64,000 bases of DNA from Heracleum sosnowskyi. Its lineage: Eukaryota; Streptophyta; Magnoliopsida; Apiales; Apiaceae. Shown here piece by piece: positions 1-11,352 of the stretch. The stretch is from the NCBI GenBank assembly GCA_030848705.1, contig CM061237.1, forward strand, positions 84,873,910-84,937,909, read 5' to 3'. Each line of letters begins with the position of its first letter. The stretch's first letter is position 1. The position numbers were made by a program, and so were the translations under genes. The notes under the pieces were generated by a model that saw only the letters and a list, made by a program, of their open reading frames with translations, was not told the origin of the DNA and ran no database searches.

Positions 1-1969
1 GAATACCCTTGAGCAACCAGTCTTGCTTTGTTTCTTATGACAATGCCATCCTCATCTAGCTTGTTTCTGAATACCCACCTTGTACCAACTACCTTCTTAT
101 GCTTTGGTCTAGGTACCAGTTTCCAGACTTGCTATTGTTCAAATTGATTGAGTTCATCTTGCATAGCAATCACCCAATCAGCATCATCCAGTGCTTCCTC
201 AATCTTCTTTAGTTCCATTTCAGATAGAAACCCTGAATAATGACATTCATTCTGAGTAGCACTTCTAGTTCTAACTCCAACACCTGGATCACCAATGATC
301 ATTCATACAGTCTATTCCATATAGTCTATCTTGGAAGATTTGATCTTGATGATTCGCCTTGAAATTCATTGTGGTGTTGTGAATGACTAGTAGATCCTTC
401 ATTTCCTCCCCCTGAGTTGTTGCTTGATTGCCTTGATGATTCTTCTCCAGTGTTAGTGGTATCTCTATTGTTACCAATGTTTCGACCACCACCACCACCA
501 CCAGGATTATTATCATCATTATTATTGTCATTACCAGCAACATTCTCAGGTGGGGCTTCATCATCTGATTCTGAGTCTGATTCTGAGTCTGGCAAGTTAT
601 CAAACTTCAGTTTCTCAGATGAGTCTTCTGTTTGGATATTAGGGAGTTTAGTGTCATCAAATGTAACATTGATACTTTCCTTCATATGGTGACCATCAAT
701 CAAATACACCATGTATGATCTTCTTGAATAACCAATAAAAATAGCTTCTTGTGCCTTGGCCTCAAACTTGCCACGTTTCACATTGTCATCCTTAAGCACA
801 AAGCATTTTGCTCCAAGTACATGAAAGTATTTGAGAGTTGGTTTCTTGTTGTTCATGATCTCATACGGAGTCTTCATTAAGTCCTTGTTGATTAAAGTTC
901 GATTCTGAGTATAACAAGCAGTGTTCACAGCTTCAGCCCAAAAGTATATTGGAAGTCTTGATTCACTTAACATAGTCCTAGCACCTTCAATCAATGTACG
1001 ATTCTTCCTTTCCACCACTCCATTCTGTTGAGGATTTCTAGGGGCAGAATAATGTCTTGTTATTCCTTTATCTTCACAAAAGTCATTTAGGACTGCATTC
1101 TTGAATTCAGTTCCATTATCTGACCTTATAGCTCTAACAGGGAATCTAGAATCCAGCTCAATCAACTTTATATGGTCAATCACCATCTGTGGGGTCTCAT
1201 CCTTGGAATGTAGGAATAAAACCCATGTAAATTTGGAATAGTCATCAACAATCACAAGTGCATATCGTTTCTTTGACATGGACATCACATTAACTGGACC
1301 AAACAAATCCATGTGCAGTATCTGATGTGGTTCAGTTATAGATGTTGTCCCAGTGCCCTTGTGAGAAGATTTCTTTGACTTTCCTTTCTGACATGCCTCA
1401 CACAGTCCTTCCTGTGTAAATTCCATCTGAGGCAAACCTCTAACCAATTCCCTCTTGACTAAAGAGTTCATGGTTTTGAAGTTAAGGTGAGACATCTTCT
1501 TGTGCCATAGCCAACTCTCATCTGATGAAGCTTTAGCATAAAAACAAGTAACTTCATCTTTGGATCCAGAGTGCAGATCAGCTATGAACAAATCACCTTT
1601 CCTTACTCCTTGAAGAGCAGGCTTTCCATTCTTCTTGTGAAGGATCTGACATCTATCTTTCTCAAAGGAAACATCATATCCTCGGTCACAGAAATGACTG
1701 ATGCTGAGAAGATTGAACCTTAGACCTTCCACAATAGATACATCTTGAATGATAACATTTCCAAACTTCAAACAGCCATATCCTCTGGTAATACCCTTGT
1801 TGTTATCTCCAAAGGTAACTCCTGGGCCGGCTTTCTCAACCACATTTGATAGCAGGGCTCTATCTCCGGTCATATGCCTTGAACATCCACTGTCAAGAAC
1901 CCACATAACACGGTTTACCTGTTCCACACCCTGCAGTATCAAATTGATTAGTCTTTCCTCGGAACCCAA
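1..1969 (-). pseudogene. E1 pol (protease, integrase, start of reverse transcriptase), broken
   Basis: Copia polyprotein. An open stretch of about 540 codons covers the aspartic protease (VLDSGCSRHMTGD, near 1890), the GAG-pre-integrase motif WLWHKKMSHLN, a zinc-binding CEACQKGK segment and the integrase core (HMDLFGPV, RSDNGTEF, then GVVERKNRTLIEGAR, fitting a DDE catalytic triad). A Ser/Asn/Gly-rich linker follows. The frame stops at 326-328 where relatives have the RKWTKDH segment, so a small deletion or frameshift lies there. Reverse transcriptase resumes in another frame (IIGDPGVGVRTRSATQ) and meets a TAG near 132-134. No ATG opens the frame: the first pol codons follow a TGCAGGG motif just after the gag stop. 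The reading continues beyond position 1. Confidence 0.9.
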
Positions 1970-2956
1970 ACTTGATTGGGTCCGACATATTTAAAGAACT
2001 GGCCTTTGTCAGGAAAAACAACATTTTTAACTTTAACTACATAATCCTCTTTCACAAAAGAACGTTTCCATTTATAGCCAACCTAAACACATTTCTGAGT
2101 AGGCTTAGGGATAAATGGATCCACTCTAGTCTTTGGAGGACTAGTAGTCTTAGATCTAGCATGCTTCTTATTATTAACATGTTGACGTGGAGCAGTCTTA
2201 TTATCAGATACATGCTTACTATTAAAGTAAGCATACATAACATTGAAAGCACAAGACATGCAATTAACCACACCACATGCTTTATGAGAAATATTAAGAG
2301 CAGGCATGTTGGTTCTACAGTTGTTTTGATCCAACTTATGGATGTCTGACTTAGTCTCCGTTTCTGAAACAAATTTGACTGGTTTGTCAGACATACACTT
2401 GTTGGACTGATCAAGATCTAAAGCAAGATCCTCTAAACGTATCTCCTCTTGAATAATAATAGAGTATTCATTCAGAGGTTCTCCTTAGGACTCTCTAAAG
2501 AAAGGTTTATCAATACCCTTAAGCACATCGGGTATACCCCTTTCTTCAGCACTGACTCTATTAGGGGTATTTACGCTTAATTCACCAATAGACTCATTAT
2601 AGTCATACCCTATTCCTACAGTATGACCAATAACTTGTTTATTGATGATTTCTTTAGCAGTCTTACATGAGTTATAGTAAGCATTAGCCTTAACCTTAAG
2701 TTCACTGATCTGATCCTTGAGAATGGTTTCCAGTTGAATATAACATTTAACCCTATTCTCAAGAAATGCTATTTTCTTAGTTAGTTCATCCTGATTAACA
2801 TGCACCAGTTTTAATTCTTTTATCTCCTTTTCAAGGGTTGTGTTCAAAAGAATTATTCTATCATTTTCTCTACGTGCACAAGAAATAGTAGTACTAAGAT
2901 GATAGATCATTTCAGTATCAGTAAACTTTACCTCTGACATGTATGTTGACGAAGTG
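1948..2956 (-). pseudogene. E1 gag, 3' part (coiled-coil extension), left of LARD1
   Basis: Continuation of the E1 gag reading frame after the LARD1 insertion point. It encodes a coiled-coil-like segment (IILLNTTLEKEIKELKL, then LENRVKCYIQLETILKDQISEL), then Cys-containing sequence (CGVVNCMSCAFNVMYAYF), and ends with GPNQVWVPRKD before TAA at 1948-1950. The same QVW ending closes gag in E3 and E4. Two premature in-frame stops are present: TAA at 2485-2487 and TAG at 2083-2085. A long gag C-terminal extension with coiled coils is known for Sireviruses. The first codons displayed by a naive translation just above 2956 belong to the inserted LTR, not to gag. Confidence 0.8.
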
Positions 2957-4328
2957 TGTTCGCACAAAAACACGCAAGTGCACGTGGTCACAAGTAATAT
3001 AGAGATAAGTAGGATTCGTACCCACAGAGACTCGACTTGTTCGTTTTAGTTAACTTATACACCAGCGTATGGTTATTACTCACTGCTAAGACAATCAAAT
3101 AATTGGTTTTGTTTATACTAATGATTACGAGAGTGTTTTAACAATTAACTTATATAGAGACAAACATGGGATTTCAATTTCATTAACTACTTCATCTAGA
3201 ATCTTATGCCTTTTCAACCTAGCATGTGAATGAGTTGATAACTGATCAGGTGCACTAAAGTAATACATGCCAACTTTCGTTGTACACATACCATCCTACG
3301 TGAACATCCACAATTGATAGAAGTCAAGTAGTCTACCAATTATGCCTAGTTTCTATATGTCTATAGAAATTGAAAACATAATGGATTAAACACAAGCACC
3401 CAAATAATCACATAGTCAGTGCAAGACGGTTAGAATTACACCACAAATTAATACATGTTCTTCACATGCAAAAACCTACGCTAGCATGGTATGTTCTAAA
3501 CCCTAGATCCACTTTCGCAATCACTAGGATTCAACAAACAATTACGGATGTTCGCGACGCACCCATAACGAATAAGCGCAACCAAACTAGGTTAACAATA
3601 TATCAAACACACACCAAGGCATAAAAACAATCAATTACTAGAATCCATAGAAAACTCCATTAAAATCCCATGATAACGATTAGCCCATAATCGGACTTCT
3701 CATCATCATGGGTTCAAGTGATAACATGATTAAAACAATATAAAGCATAGAAGAAAGAAATCTGAATTCAATAATAAACTAATTACGAGAACTGAATATG
3801 AAATCAATTAAACTAAGGAGAAAAGACAAAAGAAAACTTCTCTTGTTCTTGAGCCTCCTTTTTTACAATATACGTATGTCTCTCTCTAATCTCCACTCTC
3901 TACTCTCCATTCTCTATTTTCTAATCTCTAATAGCCTTTATTATGTGTTAAAACACGTTTTTTATCACCCTAGACCGAAGCCCATCAGCTAAAACAGGCC
4001 CACGGAGAAACAAAATTCGCAAAACACAGCAGCAGGGGCGCGGGCGCGCTTCCCAGGGCGCGGCCGCGCCTGGTTCTCTGTCCAGAATTCCGTTCTCTTC
4101 GCGTGGACTGTAAGATCGTCAGAATTGGACTTGTAGAACTCCAGATATGGCCAAAACCGTGAGAGCTTCGCAACCTACCCGGAAAATCCGAATTTTAATC
4201 AAATTAACCTCCAACTCTTGGTTCTGCAAAACTTAATGAAAATACATTAAACACACCACATACTTGAGTTCAAGTCATCAATTTAAGCCGATATGAAGCA
4301 TTCCAAGTGTATAAAAATCCACTTATCA
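2957..4328 (-). repeat. LARD1 3' LTR
   Basis: 1372-bp direct repeat of 6966-8338. It begins TGTTCGCACA and ends CTTATCA on the plus strand. It includes a GC-rich block at about 4035-4075 containing the perfect palindrome GGCGCGGCCGCGCC, in otherwise AT-rich DNA. Confidence 0.95.
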
Positions 4329-4341
4329 CACCCCCAAACTT
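4329..4341 (-). other. LARD1 polypurine tract
   Basis: On the minus strand AAGTTTGGGGGTG abuts the LTR start TGATAAGTGG. This is the expected plus-strand primer position. Confidence 0.75.
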
Positions 4342-5823
4342 AAACCGATGCTTGTCCTCAAGCATAAATAATATAACTATATACAACTAACTAGTACCAC
4401 TTCCGTAGGTGATCACGGTTGCATTTGGCATATGCAACAAGCCCTTTAAACCCCTAGGCAGCCCTAGTGGACGAGTAAGGTCTCGTGAGGGCCTATAGCG
4501 AATGTACCCACAAAATCCATCTACTCATGCAACTAACAATGCAATGCATGTATGCAACTAATATGAAAATGCAACGATCCCTTCAAACCAACCAAAACCA
4601 ATCAACAAGCCAACATCTCAAAGAATACAGTCTTCCAAACAGAGTTCGACCAAATTCCCATCGACCAACAAGACAAACACAGAAACGTGCGTGTGTGCAA
4701 TGCTCACCAATATACTCCCAAACTAAATCAAGACCATATCCTATTCTTCACCAAAACAACCACAAGCTTATAAACAAAATGTACTCTAGCCACAAGAAAC
4801 CACTTAAAGACACCTCAAATATCCACTTGAGTTAGACAGGAATTCATGCTTTTATTACAAAACAACATACTAAACACAATACGCATGCTTAATTGACCGT
4901 GCAATGGCTGAGACCCCTAAAGGCTTATACAATAATACCCATGTAGCGAGCGTTAGGTTAGCGGATCCCAGACCGGCAAAGTCTTAGGTCACTAGGCACA
5001 AAGTCCCCTAGAACTTAATTGCTCGAGTATTAAAGAGCTCAACCTGATCAATTCTGCATAAACACAACTAATACAACTTTTTTTTTTTTTCTATTTTTTT
5101 TTCTCTCTTTTTTTTTATTTCGGAATGAGTGCGCTTTGCCTTTTTCTCATCCCACCCTAGACTACTCATCTTTTCAATGAGCCGGCTACTAGCCATTTGA
5201 CACCTAGCCATTATTGACAATTAGCATGATATCCCTGTTTTCCCCCAAACTTAGACTTAAGTGCTTCTTTCAATTTCAAGAGAATAGAAAACATTCTAAA
5301 TATAAGCAAGTGGTTAAATTCTGACTTCCAAACACACATGGTCTGATCAAATCTAAAAGCAACCAATGAGACTTGTGAATTTACAATTGTTTCTGGCATG
5401 CAAGTCAATACTTAGGAACTTAATCAGCTCTCTATTCATCATAACCACACTCCAATCAACATCGACTCACCAACGGAAATAGTCAAGTCCTAAGAGATCA
5501 TGAAATATGCATGCTATGCAAATGCAACTAAATGGACTCACATAATAGATAAACAAAAATGCAAAACAGAATGCTCTATATGACAAAACATGCAAAGATA
5601 TGAATGAAACTAACTAAAAATGCAATATGAATCCTACATGAGACACACACTAACACTACCAACCCACACATCACCCCCAAACTTAAAATATTCAATGTCC
5701 CCATTGAATGGAAGTAAATACAAGGGATAGTAGGAAACATACCTAAAAATACCGAAACACGTGGGTTGCCTCCCACGAAGCGCTTGTTTAGAGTCAATTA
5801 GCTTGACTACGTCCAAGTCTCCA
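4342..5823. other. LARD1 interior without a recognisable gene
   Basis: About 1.5 kb between the polypurine tract and the 330-codon ORF. There is a pyrimidine-rich run at about 5079-5120 (plus strand). I see no retroviral domain in any frame; the short open frames here look like chance. Confidence 0.6.
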
Positions 5824-6816
5824 TTAAGGATGATAATAGTTGGCCTGGTCATCTCTTCGTGAGACTTCATCGTCATCACGGCGGCACACTTTCTGCCCCT
5901 TCTCCTCTCTTGGCCTATTCGCATAACAATTACGTCCTTTACCAATGCCTTCTTCAGTTGACCCAAAATCTGTCAATTTGTAGAACAGCACACATTCACG
6001 GGCTTCATGTGAATATAATGGAGGATGGTAAGTGTAGGTTAATGTAGCCTTTGGTTCCTCAAAGAGAACTTCCTCCATTGGCTCTAATGCGCTACCTCCA
6101 TCTTTATACTCTGAGACAAGTAGAAGACCTGCATCTTTCCCATGGTCATCAGCCTCTTGGTACGCACATACCGATTCTTGAAATTTGTGTAGCTCATTAG
6201 TGTCTGTCCCATATAGTGCCCTTTCCAAATCATCCACCATACTAGCATGATCAAATTCCTCACATGGCTTGTGAACGCTCACCTCACCTTGGAATTTGTC
6301 TTCCTCAATTATGCATGCAGTACCTTGCTCCAAGTCACCGTTATTTTCTGGAATTGCCTCTAGTATGAACTGTTGTTTCTCTTGTTCCAAGGCACTCAAA
6401 ACTTGAGCAACTAGTGTCTCCAAAGATTTGATAGACTCCTCATTACTCTTTACAAGCATCCTAATCTCCTCCATAGTCTCTTGTTCCAAGGATCTCACAG
6501 CTTGAGCAACGAGTGTCTCCAAAGATTTTAAAGACTCCTCGTTACTCTTTGCAAGACTCCTAAGCTCCTCCATAGTAGGAATAGGTTGCTGATGTTGAAA
6601 CTCTTCACTACCCAAAAAATATGACATATTTGGAACATCTTGCTGGTACTGTTGAGGATGATATTGATAGTATGGTTGTTCTTCATAAGTGACATATGGA
6701 TCCACTCCTTCGTAGTAACAATATTGTGAGGTCTCATGAACGCCCGAACATGGCTCACATTGCTGAGGCATGGATGTCCTCAAATATGCCCACCATGGCA
6801 ACTCCTCACCTGCCAT
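5824..6816 (-). CDS. LARD1 single ORF, 330 aa, unknown function
   Basis: The only long open frame in LARD1, just downstream of its 5' LTR where gag would be. The N-terminus (1-75) is rich in Tyr, Gln and Pro (YYQYHPQQYQQD). Residues about 80-150 hold two tandem copies of a helical unit of about 33 residues (MEELRSLAKSNEESLKSLET, then MEEIRMLVKSNEESIKSLET), likely a coiled coil. An acidic tail follows, with a Lys/Arg-rich C-terminal end. No zinc knuckle, protease motif, signal peptide or membrane segment is seen. It may be a rudimentary gag-like or RNA-binding protein, or simply a tolerated open frame. I do not recognise the family. Nearly identical LTRs mean there has been little time for decay, so openness alone does not prove selection. 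Confidence 0.6.
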   Translation of the reverse strand: MAGEELPWWAYLRTSMPQQCEPCSGVHETSQYCYYEGVDPYVTYEEQPYYQYHPQQYQQDVPNMSYFLGSEEFQHQQPIPTMEELRSLAKSNEESLKSLETLVAQAVRSLEQETMEEIRMLVKSNEESIKSLETLVAQVLSALEQEKQQFILEAIPENNGDLEQGTACIIEEDKFQGEVSVHKPCEEFDHASMVDDLERALYGTDTNELHKFQESVCAYQEADDHGKDAGLLLVSEYKDGGSALEPMEEVLFEEPKATLTYTYHPPLYSHEARECVLFYKLTDFGSTEEGIGKGRNCYANRPREEKGQKVCRRDDDEVSRRDDQANYYHP

Positions 6817-6941
6817 TTGATACCAACAAAAAGAAACAAGTAAAATAGAAAAAGAAAAGGGATAAGAATAGAAGTATCCAAGTCAGTGAACTTTAACGAC
6901 CACTGATGACAAGCACATAAACTGTATAAACAAACACCGAG

Positions 6942-6959
6942 TCCCCGGCAGCGGCGCCA
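6942..6959 (-). other. LARD1 primer-binding site (Asp tRNA type)
   Basis: The minus strand reads TGGCGCCGCTGCCGGGGA, matching the complement of a plant tRNA-Asp 3' end with one apparent mismatch. It lies 6 bp inside the 5' LTR boundary at 6966. Confidence 0.8.
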
Positions 6960-6965
6960 AAAACT

Positions 6966-8338
6966 TGTTCGCACAAAAACACGCAAGTGCACGTGGTCAC
7001 AAGTAATATAGAGATAAGTAGGATTCGTACCCACAGAGACTCGACTTGTTCGTTTTAGTTAACTTATACACCAGCGTATGGTTATTACTCACTGCTAAGA
7101 CAATCAAATAATTGGTTTTGTTTATACTAATGATTACGAGAGTGTTTTAACAATTAACTTATATAGAGACAAACATGGGATTTCAATTTCATTAACTACT
7201 TCATCTAGAATCTTATGCCTTTTCAACCTAGCATGTGAATGAGTTGATAACTGATCAGGTGCACTAAAGTAATACATGCCAACTTTCGTTGTACACATAC
7301 CATCCTACGTGAACATCCACAATTGATAGAAGTCAAGTAGTCTACCAATTATGCCTAGTTTCTATATGTCTATAGAAATTGAAAACATAATGGATTAAAC
7401 ACAAGCACCCAAATAATCACATAGTCAGTGCAAGACGGTTAGAATTACACCACAAATTAATACATGTTCTTCACATGCAAAAACCTACGCTAGCATGGTA
7501 TGTTCTAAACCCTAGATCCACTTTCGCAATCACTAGGATTCAACAAACAATTACGGATGTTCGCGACGCACCCATAACGAATAAGCGCAACCAAACTAGG
7601 TTAACAATATATCAAACACACACCAAGGCATAAAAACAATCAATTACTAGAATCCATAGAAAACTCCATTAAAATCCCATGATAACGATTAGCCCATAAT
7701 CGGACTTCTCATCATCATGGGTTCAAGTGATAACATGATTAAAACAATATAAAGCATAGAAGAAAGAAATCTGAATTCAATAATAAACTAATTACGAGAA
7801 CTGAATATGAAATCAATTAAACTAAGGAGAAAAGACAAAAGAAAACTTCTCTTGTTCTTGAGCCTCCTTTTTTACAATATACGTATGTCTCTCTCTAATC
7901 TCCACTCTCTACTCTCCATTCTCTATTTTCTAATCTCTAATAGCCTTTATTATGTGTTAAAACACGTTTTTTTATCACCCTAGACCGAAGCCCATCAGCT
8001 AAAACAGGCCCACGGAGAAACAAAATTCGCAAAACACAGCAGCAGGGGCGCGGACGCGCTTCCCAGGGCGCGGCCGCGCCTGGTTCTCTGTCCAGAATTC
8101 CGTTCTCTTCGCGTGGACTGTAAGATCGTCAGAATTGGACTTGTAGAACTCCAGATATGGCCAAAACCGTGAGAGCTTCGCAACCTACCCGGAAAATCCG
8201 AATTTTAATCAAATTAACCTCCAACTCTTGGTTCTGCAAAACTTAATGAAAATACATTAAACACACCACATACTTGAGTTCAAGTCATCAATTTAAGCCG
8301 ATATGAAGCATTCCAAGTGTATAAAAATCCACTTATCA
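6966..8338 (-). repeat. LARD1 5' LTR
   Basis: 1373-bp direct repeat of 2957-4328 with the same ends. The second copy of the target duplication AAGTG follows at 8339-8343. The GC-rich palindromic block recurs at about 8045-8085. Confidence 0.95.
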
Positions 8339-9575
8339 AAGTGCTTGCCTCATTAGCCATTAAAGCAAGGTTTCCAATTTCACCTGCTTCTTCATCACTA
8401 TCAGTATCATCCCAACTCTTTCCTTCAGCAACATAAGCTTTCCCAATCTTATTCTTCTTGCTAGAATCAAATGAGTTCCTTCTCACTTGCTTTGGCTTTT
8501 TACATTCTGTAGCAAAGTGACCCAACTCATTGCAATTGTAGCACCTGATTGTGCTTCTTTCCACAGTTCCAGTTTTGTAGCCACCCCTTGTTCTACTTGA
8601 AGAGGAAGATCCACCTCTCTGAAATCTGGGCTTGAACTTAAGATTGGGATTCCTTCTGAATCTGAACTTCCCAAACTTTCTGACTATCATGGCCAAATCA
8701 CCATCTTCCAGCTGATCAAGTTCTTCCAAAGAGTAGAAGTCACCACCAGATTGATCAATGGATGTTAAGCCAAATTCAACATCAATAAGATCCATGATAG
8801 AACTGGAAGGTTGAACAACCTTCACTTCCAGTTTCTGTGGGACTTCTGTTGTCAATGCAGTAGAAGTACCAACTATCTTTCCAGTTCCATAGAGTTCCCT
8901 CTGTTGAATCTGCTCCAGCTCATAGGTCTTCAGAACACCATACAGTCTTTCCAAAGAAATCTCTCCAAGATCTCTTGTTTCTCTGATTGCAGATATTCTG
9001 TGCTCCAAATGAATTGGAAGAGTCAGGATGAACTTCTTGTTAATCTCCTTGATAGTGTAGTGCTTCCCATTGAGATTCAGATCATTAATCAATTTATTGT
9101 ATCTCTCAAAAACCTCAGAGTTACCTTCACCAGGGTTTGATCTGAAATGCTCATATGAAGAGGTGAGAATTTCCAGCTTATTCTCTCTTACTTCCTCTGT
9201 CCCCTCATTGATTATCTCTATAGTGTCCCAAATGTGTTTGGCAGTAGCACAGTTTAGAACATAATTATGCATGATAGGATCAAGACAATCAACCAGTATC
9301 AACTGTAGACAGGCATCCAGTGTAGCATCCTCTTTCTCACCAGGAGTGAAGTCATTGGGATCCTTAGGAAACATCCTAGCAGCTCTAGTGACAACATCAT
9401 TCTTTATCTGCTCTTCCTCCACAATCATAGGAACTTTAGGACCATTCTTCAGCACTCCTAGATATTTGACATTAGCAACTTGAAGAAACATGAGCATTTT
9501 CTTCTTCCACATAGGATAATGCTCCTTTTTGAACATGGGGATTTTGACTGTACAAACTTTTTGTGTAGTAGACAT
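8339..9575 (-). pseudogene. E1 gag, 5' part (capsid region and zinc knuckle), cut by LARD1
   Basis: Starts ATG at 9575 (MSTTQKVCTVKIPMFKKEHY). Residues about 5-230 form the Copia gag region, with typical motifs such as YPMWKKKMLMFL and LNLNGKHYTIKEINKKFILTLP. A Ser/Arg-rich stretch precedes the CCHC zinc knuckle CYNCNELGHFATEC (near residue 345), which binds element RNA in the virus-like particle. The acidic segment DDTDSDEEAGEIGNLALMAN follows, as in E3 and E4. The natural frame ends at the LARD1 boundary; the last codons of the open frame run into LTR sequence. The frame resumes at 2956. This 5' portion is itself uninterrupted. The leader 9576-9664 shows nothing else recognisable. Confidence 0.88.
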
Positions 9576-9664
9576 TTTTGAGATTTTTAATGAATAATGA
9601 AAATTTCAGAGTTTAAGAAAAAATCTCAAAACAATTGGATCTTTGATTAGTATATCAATCAAAA

Positions 9665-9678
9665 GACTCCGATGCCAA
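9665..9678 (-). other. E1 primer-binding site (initiator Met tRNA, diverged)
   Basis: The minus strand reads TTGGCATCGGAGTC one base inside the LTR. The usual site is TGGTATCAGAGC, so this copy has drifted at several positions. Confidence 0.75.
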
Positions 9679-9694
9679 TTGTTAGGTCCTGATA

Positions 9695-9724
9695 AGTTTG
9701 TAGAAGGGGGGTTGAATACAAACT
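9695..9724. other. LTR-end hairpin of E1
   Basis: Arms AGTTTGTA (9695-9702) and TACAAACT (9717-9724) pair perfectly around the loop GAAGGGGGGTTGAA. Equivalent hairpins with different but still complementary arms occur in E2, E4 and E5. Confidence 0.8.
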
Positions 9725-10216
9725 ATACCGTTTTATCGAATTTGTTCTTTTTAGAATAAAACAATTTAAGAACAAATTATGGCGGAATTAAATGAAACAG
9801 AATTCAAGTTAAATATAACTTATATTAAACTTGAAAGGTGTTACAAATGAGGTACTGATTACAAGATTGAATCTCAAACTAATTAAAACAAATCTAGAAT
9901 AAATTCGACATGAATTTATCTATTTTTGTAATAAAAAGATATAACAATAATTGATAATTTGAGATACGTTCTAGGGATAAAAATCCACTAGATAGTCAAA
10001 GCAGTACAAGTGAATGAATTCTATTGGTTTGGATTTAACACAATAATTTTTAGAACTAATTCACTGGAGAAAAAGCTCCGGCAGTTCTTCACAAGTTCTT
10101 GACAGAAAGTTTCTGTTGGATATTATGTTGATGATATGTTCTTCTGTCTTGATCTTTCCTTTTGTACTTTAATCCACTTAATTAAAATCTGCACGTGTAT
10201 TGCTTTTCATTCCATT

Positions 10217-10462
10217 TGGAATGACTATAAAAATAGTCATGAAAGACTACATTTTAAGCCTGGAATGACTATGGAAAGTACTGGAATGACTATGAGAATT
10301 TAGGAGAATTAATTTAGAATAAATAAAAATGAACTAGGATGACTAGCGGGATGACTATCGGGATGACTATCCCTGATAGTCATTCCAGTTCATTTTTAAA
10401 GTAAAATGACTTGGAATGACTACCGGGATGACTATCTTTGATAGTCATTCCAGTTCATTTTA
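10217..10462. repeat. ATGACTA/TAGTCAT repeat cluster in the E1 LTR
   Basis: About eleven copies of ATGACTA in both orientations within 245 bp, often as GGAATGACTAT or its complement ATAGTCATTCC. The copies form several potential stem-loops. Single copies of the 7-mer also occur in E1 coding DNA (near 383 and 2598). Confidence 0.8.
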
Positions 10463-11038
10463 TTTAAGTAATTCTAATTTAATTCTAATTCTATTTTAAA
10501 TTAATTCTAATTACTTAATTTATTTGTTAAATTAATTCTGAAGAATTAATTTAATAAATAAATTAATAACTAATTTAAAAGAGAATTTAAATTCTTACAA
10601 GATAGCGTAACCAATCCTTGAACCACTTGAACTTGATGAAGAATATCCATTGTCTGAGGTTGTCATTTGATGCACTATCTGGTTCATAAATGACTAAATT
10701 CAATGTTTGTTCTTCATCTTGACTTTAAGTTGTGGTCCATTGTCTGCTTTTGACTGTTGTTCAAACTTTGTAACCTGTACATTTGCCGTCACACATCTGA
10801 AATCTCTGTCACTTTAATAAATCCACTTTCTTGAATACTTCACCGAGGCTTGATCAAATAATTGAACTTCTTTCAATGTAGTATTTCTTCAAGTCTGTAG
10901 GATGACTTTAATCTGTATTCTTCTGACAGATATGATCATCTGAGATTCCTGTGACTGTGACAATTGAATTATTACTTACTTATTACAAACTTGTTTAAGT
11001 TGAGTTGAATCATCGATGTAAACAAATATGCCTAAACA

Positions 11039-11352
11039 TATGCCTTTCATATATAATAAGCGTAAAAGGGATCTTATCCAAAATTTTGGTGTTGTAGTCC
11101 GGTCCTGGACGATCAAATTAATAAAAATCGTTAGATCTTAAATAAATGATGAGAACCGTTAGATTTAATATTAAAAAATGTATTTGATTAATAGTAGGAT
11201 AATATTTAAATACTATTTTGATAACTTAAACCAAATATAAATGAGATTTATATATTGGATAGAATTCTCTATGTTAAAATTCGTAACTCACTTCTATTTA
11301 ATTTGTGGATAGTTCCAGTTTGATAATAATTGTTAAACCATCATTAAATTAA
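11039..11352. other. AT-rich DNA without a recognisable gene
   Basis: Between the E1 LTR and the Mutator-type element. No open frame or known repeat was recognised. It is the probable pre-insertion genomic background. Confidence 0.5.

Larger units (their letters stand above)
2957..8338 (-). mobile_element. LARD1: non-autonomous LTR retrotransposon with near-identical LTRs
   Basis: Two direct repeats of about 1.37 kb (2957-4328, 6966-8338), each TG...CA on the plus strand, flank a 2.6-kb interior. A 5-bp duplication AAGTG brackets the element. Element sense is the minus strand, because an Asp-tRNA-type primer-binding site lies inside the right LTR and a purine tract inside the left LTR. By eye the LTRs differ by one substitution (G/A near 4044 versus 8053) and one T in a homopolymer, so insertion is recent. 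The interior lacks protease, integrase and reverse transcriptase. It has one 330-codon ORF of unknown function. Asp-tRNA priming is typical of Athila-type Ty3/Gypsy elements, so a Gypsy parent is inferred. Confidence 0.93.
1..11038 (-). mobile_element. E1: Sirevirus-like Ty1/Copia retrotransposon, partial, split by LARD1
   Basis: Minus-strand Copia element. From right to left it shows a 5' LTR (9680-11038), a Met-tRNA-like primer-binding site, gag, and pol up to the start of reverse transcriptase, where the window ends. LARD1 (2957-8338) is inserted in gag and flanked by AAGTG on both sides (2952-2956 and 8339-8343). The 3' LTR and any third ORF lie outside the window. Gag and pol carry stops and at least one frameshift, so this copy is dead. 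Confidence 0.9.
9680..11038 (-). repeat. E1 5' LTR
   Basis: Begins TGTTAGGTCC next to the primer-binding site. The far end is placed at GCCTAAACA (11038) because it mirrors the start and fits TG...CA. The partner LTR is outside the window, so the 11038 edge is inferred. It carries the LTR-end hairpin (9695-9724) and a cluster of ATGACTA repeats. Confidence 0.7.

Noticed and set aside
417..692. Plus-strand frames opposite pol linkers (also 24771-24998, 25317-25574, 32034-32276, 43961-44269)
   Set aside because: Antisense shadows of Ser/Asn/Asp-rich coding linkers.
3798..4173. Short open frames in the LARD1 LTRs (and the copy near 7995-8183)
   Set aside because: LTR sequence with low-complexity translation; duplicated only because the LTR is duplicated.
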